Part shown: piece by piece, positions 1 to 4,327 of the stretch
Layout: each line of letters starts with the position of its first letter
Position numbering within the stretch: position 1 is the first letter of the stretch
Assembly: GCA_023301405.1 (NCBI GenBank)
Contig: JALZUX010000338.1
Span: 1-7,167 of the forward strand
DNA length: 7,167 nucleotides
Source: Granulosicoccaceae bacterium
GTDB lineage: Bacteria > Pseudomonadota > Gammaproteobacteria > Granulosicoccales > Granulosicoccaceae
Direction of reading: 5' to 3'
Program-made: the position numbers and the translations under genes
Notes under the pieces: model-generated
Told to the model about the DNA's origin: nothing
The model's input: only the letters and a program-made list of their open reading frames with translations
Databases searched by the model: none

Positions 1-84
1 GGTAGCACCTGTAAACAGCATGCCCAAAAAACAAAAAACAAAAATTTTCTACTCATAGATAAAACACTCACAGCATTGCTTTAC

Positions 85-113
85 TTGACCGACGGCCAAT
101 TTGTCATGACAAT
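85..113 (+). promoter_or_regulatory. Candidate sigma70-type promoter overlapping a palindrome
   Basis: TTGACC (85-90) and GACAAT (108-113) are separated by 17 bases, a good -35/-10 geometry with four of six consensus bases in the -10. An alternative -10, TATAGT at 113-118, would need a 22-base spacer and is worse. The perfect 12-bp palindrome TTGTCATGACAA lies at 101-112 and covers most of the -10, which is where a repressor would bind. No recognisable gene follows, so the transcript would run into the hexamer repeat. This is a motif match by eye only. Confidence 0.3.
101..112. promoter_or_regulatory. Perfect 12-bp palindrome, possible operator
   Basis: TTGTCATGACAA equals its own reverse complement. 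The next two flanking base pairs do not extend the symmetry. Its overlap with the candidate -10 at 108-113 makes a dimeric repressor site plausible, but the cognate regulator is unknown. Confidence 0.3.
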
Positions 114-180
114 ATAGTGCAATATCCAGTGGTAAACAAGCATGCAATAGCAAATTTTTATCTATGGATTGCAAGCAGCT

Positions 181-227
181 ACAGGAACAGGAACAGGAAC
201 AGGAACAGGAACAGGAACAGGAACAGG
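181..227. repeat. Perfect hexanucleotide satellite (ACAGGA)7.8
   Basis: Seven perfect copies of ACAGGA (181-222) are followed by ACAGG (223-227), 47 bp without interruption. The unit length is a multiple of three and has no stop in any frame, so copy-number change would lengthen or shorten any product without shifting frame. On the plus strand an ATG at 164 reads through it as alternating Gln-Glu and stops at 302-304 (46 residues). On the minus strand a frame from 359 (GTG) or 353 (ATG) reads it as Pro-Val repeats and stops near 162. Neither frame has a clear ribosome binding site or a recognisable domain, so I annotate the repeat, not a gene. Tracts like this are slippage-prone and differ between strains. 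Confidence 0.95.
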
Positions 228-342
228 CGCACGCTTTACGTCAGTGTTTTGTTTTGCAACAGCACTATAGCGGCAATGCGGTAACACATAAATGTGCGCG
301 ATGAGGGCTCTGTTTTCCTCAGTAAGGAAACCCACATGCACA

Positions 343-370
343 AAAGATCTCATAACCACGGGCGATCTTT
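343..370. repeat. Inverted repeat, 7-bp stem
   Basis: AAAGATC (343-349) and GATCTTT (364-370) are perfect complements around a 14-base loop. The plus strand has no adjacent T-run, so this is not a convincing intrinsic terminator. It ends 17 bp before the start of dispersed repeat copy A and could be part of the same structured region. Confidence 0.4.
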
Positions 371-387
371 CAGCAAAAAATAATTTT

Positions 388-590
388 TATCTATTGAATC
401 TATTTTGCAGAACTCACACACCGTGAGCCTATAAATAGTGGATTAGCTTACGACTCAAATCAGGCTACTACTCAGGGTACGCCTGATTAATCGATAGTGA
501 ACGCAGAAGTAGGGGTTCGCACGTATCATACACCGGTATTTAAGCAAACAAGACACCGCTCATAGACGCGACTGGTGTGCTTTGAATAGT
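388..590. repeat. Dispersed structured repeat, copy A
   Basis: This block is clearly related to 3879-4063 in the same orientation. Both share TATCTATT followed at identical spacing by a 32-base block (406-437 here, 3897-3928 in copy B) with 28 identical bases. A 38-base block at 553-590 (4026-4063 in B) has 32 identical bases. Most differences are transitions. Between these blocks, 515-552 aligns well with one gap, while about 487-514 does not align. The right part, 467-590, is exactly 124 bp and is closed by an imperfect stem pairing 467-485 with 572-590. That stem has 13 Watson-Crick pairs, 4 G.T pairs on the plus strand and 2 mismatches. An alternative local hairpin pairs AATCAGGC (458-465) with GCCTGATT (481-488), and CTCAC/GTGAG forms another at 413-427. 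No coding signal is shared by the two copies. It may be a structured RNA or a miniature mobile element. Confidence 0.75.
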
Positions 591-593
591 GAC

Positions 594-613
594 CAATATT
601 GTTAGAAATATTG
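594..613. repeat. AT-rich inverted repeat beside copy A
   Basis: CAATATT (594-600) and AATATTG (607-613) form a perfect 7-bp stem with a 6-base loop, three bases beyond the right end of repeat copy A and about 105 bases downstream of the AhpD-like stop codon. It lacks GC pairs and a T-run, so it is a weak terminator candidate at most. From here to 717 nothing else is evident. Confidence 0.35.
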
Positions 614-717
614 CAGGCCCCATGCTGACAGAAACGGCAGCACGGCTTACCTGAATACCTCCAGAAACAATCACTATCACGCTGCTGCTCTGGAGAGGCA
701 CTATTACATGAACTGCA

Positions 718-1254
718 CTACCGAACCGAAACAACCGGGAAGTCGATGTCGGTACCCGCGATATTATTGGTATAGTTTGTTAGCGTATTGAGAGCAACAT
801 TCGCAATAATCTCAACCACCAGTTCATCATCAACACCAGCCGCGCTTGCCGTTTTTAGATCATCGTCACTAATCACGCCTCGCTGCCTGACAATCTTCAC
901 CGCCAACTCAGCAATTGCATTGTCCAGCGCGGATTCTGCACCACCAGCTCTCGCTTGTGCTATCGCCTCGCCTGATAGCCCAGCACCTTGCCCTATTGCT
1001 GTATGAGCTGACAGGCAATACTGGCATGCGTTTACCTGCGCCAAGGCAAGTGCCACTATTTCACGCTGAGCATCGGTTAACCTACCCTGCGTCAACGCGT
1101 CTGAAAAAGCCATGTAACCGTTTAGAGCAGCCGGTGCCTGGGCAAAGGTGGCAAACAAATTGGGAATCATGCCGATCTTCTTCTCAACTGCACGTAAAGT
1201 GGCAACAGTAGTGCTATCGGTAGTATCAAGGTTTACAGGTGAAATACGAGCCAT
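718..1254 (-). CDS. AhpD-like / carboxymuconolactone decarboxylase-family protein
   Basis: This 178-residue, all-helical-type protein carries the AhpD core: Glu65, then Cys77-Gln-Tyr-Cys80, then His84 (ACQYCLSAHTAIG). In AhpD-type alkylhydroperoxidases the two cysteines form the redox-active pair and the Glu and His assist proton transfer. The C-terminal stretch around residues 153-173 (ALNTLTNYTNNIAG then DIDFP) is typical of the peroxidase-related subgroup of the CMD family. The conserved CxxC favours thiol peroxidase or disulfide chemistry over true carboxymuconolactone decarboxylation. No signal peptide is seen, so it should be cytoplasmic. The ATG at 1252-1254 is preceded by AGAGAG seven bases upstream, an acceptable ribosome binding site. 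It diverges from the AraC gene at 1366, which probably controls it. The natural substrate and reductant cannot be read from the sequence. Confidence 0.92.
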   Translation of the reverse strand: MARISPVNLDTTDSTTVATLRAVEKKIGMIPNLFATFAQAPAALNGYMAFSDALTQGRLTDAQREIVALALAQVNACQYCLSAHTAIGQGAGLSGEAIAQARAGGAESALDNAIAELAVKIVRQRGVISDDDLKTASAAGVDDELVVEIIANVALNTLTNYTNNIAGTDIDFPVVSVR

Positions 1255-1365
1255 GAAAGGTCTCTCTGGTTGTCGTTAGTGTAGTGTGTGTGTGTTCAGC
1301 GATTTGCAGTCGTGGTGCGGGCCCAACCCATCGCCTCCCAGCTTACGGTGTAGTATCGGTTTTTT
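1255..1365. promoter_or_regulatory. Divergent intergenic region shared by ahpD-like and araC-like genes
   Basis: These 111 bp separate two divergent genes and must hold the minus-strand promoter, and possibly the regulator's operators. On the minus strand TACACT lies upstream of the AhpD-like start and could be a -10, but no good -35 sits at the right distance. A short GT-dinucleotide run occurs at 1284-1295. I see no clear pair of direct repeats of the kind AraC proteins bind. Confidence 0.5.
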
Positions 1366-2235
1366 TTGGTATACAATAGTGCCAATTTAAATACCGATCG
1401 TCTCGCTTTGGATCTTCTCTCACCACTTTTCGAACACTTCTCCCCCTCGGCCAAGGTGTTTTTCACTGGCAATCTCTGTGAGACGTCGGATTTCGACGTG
1501 TCATCGGGCCTGGGACACATGCACGTGCTTCGCGCAGGGCCGCTAGAACTCACAACGGCCAACGGTGGCGTCACCACGATTAACCATCCGTCGCTGCTTT
1601 TGCATCCGCGCCCGCAATCTCACAGCTTGAAGCCCTTGCCTCGCACCGGCTCTGATCTCATTTGCGCAACAATAGATCTGGGCGTAGCGGTAAGCAATCC
1701 ATTGGTATCCACACTACCAGATGTCATCCTGGTCAAGCTTGCAGACATTCCGCGTCTCATGCCAACCGTTAATCTGCTAGTGGAAGAAGCGAATCAGCAA
1801 GCCAGTGGTCAAATTGCTGCATTGAATCGCCTGACTGAATACCTACTGATTTTGCTGCTACGGGATTTGATTGATACCGGGCGCATCACCACCGGCATAC
1901 TGGCCGGTTTAAGCGACCCAAGGTTACACAATGCAATCACAGCAATACACAAGAACCCAGAACACCCGTGGACGGTAGAGACACTGGCAGAACAAGCAGC
2001 AATGTCACGTGCACGGTTCGCATTGCGCTTTCGTGAAAAAACCGGTGTAACGCCATTAAACTATCTGACGCACTGGCGTGTCTCTGTAGCTTGCTCTATG
2101 TTGCGCAAGGGCAAAAGACTGGAGTACATAGCTAGCCGTGTTGGCTACTCTAACCAATCTGCATTGACGCGAATTTTTTCAAAACAAAAGGGCCAAACAC
2201 CCCGTGAATGGCTGCAACAACATAAGCTGACTTAA
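1366..2235 (+). CDS. AraC-family transcriptional regulator with N-terminal cupin_6 domain
   Basis: The 289-residue protein has the two-part AraC layout. Residues about 14-165 match the cupin_6 ligand-binding type (VFFTGNLC near 31-38, LLLHPRPQSHSL near 77-88). Residues about 187-284 form the double helix-turn-helix DNA-binding domain (TVETLAEQAAMSRARFALRF, then LEYIASRVGYSNQSALTRIF, ending in the usual TPREW). This subgroup is often encoded next to oxidoreductases or peroxidase-like proteins, as here, so it probably regulates the divergent AhpD-like gene in response to a small molecule. The start is uncertain: an in-frame TAG at 1351-1353 limits the ORF, the first candidate is a TTG at 1366 at the end of a T8 tract with no Shine-Dalgarno, and a second TTG at 1408 would give 275 residues beginning Met-Asp-Leu-Leu, which fits the family better. 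No ATG serves either position. Confidence 0.9.
   Translation: MVYNSANLNTDRLALDLLSPLFEHFSPSAKVFFTGNLCETSDFDVSSGLGHMHVLRAGPLELTTANGGVTTINHPSLLLHPRPQSHSLKPLPRTGSDLICATIDLGVAVSNPLVSTLPDVILVKLADIPRLMPTVNLLVEEANQQASGQIAALNRLTEYLLILLLRDLIDTGRITTGILAGLSDPRLHNAITAIHKNPEHPWTVETLAEQAAMSRARFALRFREKTGVTPLNYLTHWRVSVACSMLRKGKRLEYIASRVGYSNQSALTRIFSKQKGQTPREWLQQHKLT
1367..1377 (+). promoter_or_regulatory. Candidate -10 for the AraC-like gene
   Basis: TGG followed by TATACAAT resembles an extended -10 element (TGn-TATACA at 1367-1375, or TACAAT at 1372-1377). No good -35 lies upstream. If it is used, transcription would begin near 1383, downstream of the TTG at 1366, and translation would have to begin at the TTG at 1408. 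This is a motif match only. Confidence 0.25.
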
Positions 2236-2319
2236 TTCTTCGCCACCAGCCACAACCCTACATTCACTGAAATAATATTTTAGTTGGACAGACTTTTACG
2301 CCGTTATACATCGTTGGCT

Positions 2320-2859
2320 TCAACACTCATCATCACAATGCTTAGCAATGGTTTCGATCATTTTGGGCCCTACACCCTTGATACCAGTAAGCTGACCTTC
2401 TGTTAACGCTTTGCAAAGAGATTTCATACTACCTATAGCGTGATCCTGATAAAGCATTCGGGCCGTCTTTGCCCCCAAATTATTAATGGCCGTAAGCTCA
2501 AGAACGCTAAGCGGCGGTAGCGCTCCGTATTGATCATCCTTAAATTTAGCGGTGGTTCCAGTACGAACAATTTCTTCGATATAGTTGGTAATAATGCCAC
2601 CCACACCAGCAATAGAGTTGAGCTGTTTGTTCGCCGCTAATGTATCAATCAATTCCGGCATGCGTGAAATGGTATGTGCCAGTTGACCATATCGTTTTGC
2701 GTGGTCCTCCGGGTAGCCACCGATAATTAGATACTCCCCCAACTGCTTTACGACTGCTGCTACCTCATCATTGCGAACCCATCGGGCCCTGCCCTTATTA
2801 TCTGTATAGGATTGACTACTTGAAGCTTCTTCACTCTTTGATTTTATTGGGTCAGTCAT
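2320..2859 (-). CDS. Orphan PolX/Pol beta-like helix-hairpin-helix protein
   Basis: This 179-residue protein matches the non-catalytic N-terminal part of bacterial PolX and DNA polymerase beta. Residues 1-30 are a polar, probably disordered leader. Residues about 31-78 resemble the 8-kDa domain (YPEDHAKRYGQLAHTISRMPEL replaces the family's AYRKAA helix). Three helix-hairpin-helix motifs follow: AGVGGIITNYI (84-94), NLGAKTARMLY (127-137) and GIKGVGPKMIETI (159-171). There is no palm domain and no GSxRRG or catalytic Asp motif. The convergent AraC gene ends 84 bp away, so no polymerase domain follows. Aligned with human Pol beta, the lyase residues Lys68 and Lys72 in GVGTKIAEKI correspond to Ile89 and Tyr93, so dRP-lyase chemistry is not expected. 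A DNA-binding role, perhaps at gaps or breaks, is an inference. The ATG at 2857-2859 has only a weak AGAG upstream. Confidence 0.8.
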   Translation of the reverse strand: MTDPIKSKSEEASSSQSYTDNKGRARWVRNDEVAAVVKQLGEYLIIGGYPEDHAKRYGQLAHTISRMPELIDTLAANKQLNSIAGVGGIITNYIEEIVRTGTTAKFKDDQYGALPPLSVLELTAINNLGAKTARMLYQDHAIGSMKSLCKALTEGQLTGIKGVGPKMIETIAKHCDDEC

Positions 2860-2980
2860 TAGCGAACTCTACATTTTTCAACAAGTAGCATTAGTCAGGT
2901 AATGGCTCATCATAACCAACAAGACAAACCAGAACAAATTTTCTGATCAAGCCTGACATTCTCTTATGGCGATGTAATAA

Positions 2981-2994
2981 CGCGCGAAGGCGCG
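2981..2994. repeat. GC-only hairpin with tetraloop
   Basis: CGCGC (2981-2985) pairs with GCGCG (2990-2994) around the loop GAAG. It is compact and stable but lacks a T-run on either side, so it is not a standard intrinsic terminator. It lies about 120 bp upstream of the PolX-like start. Confidence 0.4.
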
Positions 2995-3300
2995 CTATCG
3001 ATAATCAATTCCCACTGTCGCAATACGCATTCCTATAAAGATTCGATTACACAAAACACCAGACTGTCAATTAATTCCAGGGCAACGAAAAAGGGCATGG
3101 CGATGGCATCTGACGCTAAATGCTTACAACGCTTTCGCGCTCAATTTCCGGGTTGACTAATGAGACATAAACAGCTGAACTCGCCACAGAGTTTCTGTGA
3201 CTTATACAATACGATAGATCAGGTTGCTACCCGACTCTCACCGTAGCGACCGTGTTATCCTTGGTACCACGCTTAAGCATATTCAGCCAAGCCCATTAGG

Positions 3301-3313
3301 CTACCCACGGTAG
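3301..3313 (-). terminator. Weak hairpin after the NTAQ1-like stop codon
   Basis: On the minus strand, CTACC-GTG-GGTAG follows the TAA (3317-3319) after three bases. A second imperfect stem, AGCC/GGCT, overlaps it. There is no downstream T-run, so it is at best a weak or factor-assisted 3' end. Confidence 0.25.
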
Positions 3314-3316
3314 AGT

Positions 3317-3853
3317 TTATAGTGCTTTATTCATATTGAAATAACGCAACACCTCATTAAAATCCATCAATGCTCCGTGCGTATTTGACGTAAAGTCCTG
3401 CATTTCAGTAAACGTAAGCTCATCATTCTGTATCGGTGGCCACGACGGTGGCGCTTCCAACCACTGCTGGTTGGCACCAAGCATATGCGAACGATCAGAG
3501 GAAAAACTGCGCCGATAATAGCTTGCATCCATCACTCGAAATATTGGCGGGTAAATCATGGCACCGCGAAAAGTGCGTGAAAAATACTCATCAGCAGGAA
3601 CGGCCAAAGGCAATGTAGTGTCAAGATCCCAGACCCGCCACTGATCAGTCAACACCAGCAGAATCACATGGTAGTCCCACCACACAGGCTCTTGGTCAGG
3701 ATCGACAGAGGAGCGCTGACACCACAGTGGATTATAGTGTTGCAAACTACCAACCCATAAAACCGCTTTCTGGGTACCGGGCACTGACGAATCTGCACAT
3801 AAATGCCAGATATTCTCTTCACAATAATAAGCGGTATATAGGTGTTCGGTCAT
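3317..3853 (-). CDS. Protein N-terminal glutamine amidohydrolase (NTAQ1-like)
   Basis: This is a close relative of human NTAQ1, which deamidates an N-terminal Gln of proteins to Glu in the N-degron pathway. With the ATG at 3853 the protein has 178 residues and keeps every family signature: YYCEENIWHLC with nucleophile Cys11 (human Cys28), VWWDYHVILL with His62 (human His81), VWDLDTTLP with Asp76 (human Asp97), FRVMDASYY, and SDRSHM at 119-124. The C-terminal GALMDFNEVLRYF matches the human GAVYTLSEFTHRF. Length is close to the usual 200 residues. No signal peptide or membrane segment is seen, so it should be cytosolic. The ORF can be extended to a GTG at 3892 (191 residues), but that extension lies partly in dispersed repeat copy B and has no Shine-Dalgarno, so I prefer the ATG, although its own ribosome binding site is also poor. 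Bacterial N-degron partners (Aat, Bpt, ClpS) are not in the window. Confidence 0.92.
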   Translation of the reverse strand: MTEHLYTAYYCEENIWHLCADSSVPGTQKAVLWVGSLQHYNPLWCQRSSVDPDQEPVWWDYHVILLVLTDQWRVWDLDTTLPLAVPADEYFSRTFRGAMIYPPIFRVMDASYYRRSFSSDRSHMLGANQQWLEAPPSWPPIQNDELTFTEMQDFTSNTHGALMDFNEVLRYFNMNKAL

Positions 3854-3878
3854 CAAGAGAGTATTGCTTGTGAGAAGG

Positions 3879-4063
3879 TATCTATTCAGCACACTGTGCA
3901 GAATTCATACATCGTGACCCTATAAATATAGGTTATATGACTATTCAGGGTGCGTCTGCCATGCCTGGTAAATCAATGATGGGGATGAGTTCGCGCGCAA
4001 CACACACCGTATTTTAGCGCCACCGACACCGCCCATAGACACGACAGATATGCTCTGAATAGT
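3879..4063. repeat. Dispersed structured repeat, copy B
   Basis: This is the second copy of the repeat at 388-590, in the same orientation, with an 18-bp shorter spacer after TATAAATA. Its right part, 3940-4063, is again exactly 124 bp and is closed by a stem pairing 3940-3958 with 4045-4063: ACTATTCAG pairs perfectly with CTGAATAGT, except that the ninth pair is followed by G.T pairs further in. All stem irregularities are transitions. Compared with copy A, the pair C482-G575 is replaced by T3955-A4048, a compensatory change, and A479-T578 by G3952.T4051. Homology to copy A on the right stops exactly at the stem end. A further palindrome, CCTATA-AA-TATAGG, lies at 3919-3932. The element sits directly upstream of the NTAQ1-like gene and may contribute its promoter or 5' leader, but I see no clear -35/-10. 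Confidence 0.75.
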
Positions 4064-4185
4064 TACGCCAAAGCTGCCATCTTAACCGGTGACAACTCCT
4101 CATCGGTAAACACAGCAGAAGATCCATCCCACCCCGTTGTATACAGCTCTAAAGAATATTCAGGCGTCATTGCTAATAGAAGCAT
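4063..4185 (-). CDS. Possible small ORF, 40 residues, unknown
   Basis: An ATG at 4183-4185 on the minus strand opens 40 codons ending in TAA at 4063-4065. GGTGGT lies about eight bases upstream and could act as a weak ribosome binding site. The peptide begins MLLLAMTPEYSLELY and continues with an acidic FTDEELSPVKMAALA end, a mixed composition that looks protein-like. I recognise no family. It ends exactly at the border of repeat copy B, and 142 bp separate its start from the stop of the AsmA-like gene on the same strand. It may be spurious or a gene remnant. Confidence 0.22.
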   Translation of the reverse strand: MLLLAMTPEYSLELYTTGWDGSSAVFTDEELSPVKMAALA

Positions 4186-4327
4186 GTCTATTCACCACCA
4201 AACGAAAATGTGCTTCATATCTTGGCTACTCAAGTTCGGCACGCGGCGAGCCACGCTTCTCACTCGATCAGCCACATGCTTTGTACTATTTCCGCTAGGT
4301 GGCTCCAAACCCCGGTAAGCTATAAAC
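4186..4327. other. Gap downstream of the AsmA-like gene
   Basis: These 142 bp lie between the possible small ORF and the stop codon of the AsmA-like gene. On the minus strand the first bases after the stop contain a GC-rich stretch (4296-4316), but no stable stem followed by a T-run is visible. With 4063-4185 counted as non-coding, the gene-free stretch is 3854-4327; repeat copy B occupies most of its lower half. Confidence 0.4.

Larger units (their letters stand above)
1..152. other. AT-rich leader stretch without a supported gene
   Basis: The first 150 bases are AT-rich and include A-tracts near 26-46. The plus frame from base 1 is open for 38 codons to a TAG at 115-117, so it could be the tail of an upstream gene. 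That length is not improbable by chance and the peptide is unrecognisable. On the minus strand an ATG at 21 opens leftward for only 7 codons before the window edge, without a Shine-Dalgarno sequence. Neither is called as a gene. The one regulatory-looking part is the promoter/palindrome at 85-118. Confidence 0.4.
2860..3316. other. 457-bp gap with small hairpins, no supported gene
   Basis: No ORF longer than about 20 codons here looks coding. The longest plausible one, 3097-3156 on the plus strand, has AAGG just upstream but is only 19 residues and unrecognisable. Three perfect small hairpins are visible: CGCGC/GCGCG around GAAG (2981-2994), CACAGA/TCTGTG around GTT (3185-3199), and CTACC/GGTAG around CAC (3301-3313). 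The last lies immediately downstream of the NTAQ1-like stop codon. None has a T-run. The promoter of the PolX-like gene should lie near the left end, but I cannot point to a good -35/-10 pair. Confidence 0.5.

Noticed and set aside
164..304. Plus-strand 46-residue ORF with Gln-Glu repeats
   Set aside because: It is likewise produced by the satellite; no Shine-Dalgarno and no domain, so it is described with the repeat instead of called.
162..359. Minus-strand 65-codon ORF ending in Pro-Val repeats
   Set aside because: Its repetitive end is a by-product of the stop-free hexamer satellite. The remaining residues match nothing I recognise, and the GTG or ATG start lacks a convincing ribosome binding site.
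388..590. Integron attC site
   Set aside because: Length and imperfect stem are attC-like, but the ends are ACTA(T/C)TC and GAATAGT, without the RYYYAAC/GTTRRRY core sites, and no integrase or cassette array is present.
540..734. Minus-strand 64-codon hydrophobic ORF overlapping the end of the AhpD-like gene
   Set aside because: It has a TTG start inside the AhpD-like gene and runs into repeat copy A. The matching frame in copy B gives a different continuation, and differences between the copies do not respect codons.
1296..1577. Minus-strand 93-codon ORF across the AraC start
   Set aside because: It is antisense to the AraC coding region, has no recognisable domain, and crosses the divergent promoter region.
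2236..2319. Missing polymerase domain of PolX
   Set aside because: I looked for palm-domain codons downstream of the PolX-like stop. The 84-bp gap is too short and then the convergent AraC gene begins, so this is an orphan domain and not a frameshifted PolX.
3097..3156. 19-residue plus-strand ORF with AAGG upstream
   Set aside because: It is too short, has no recognisable sequence and no supporting context.
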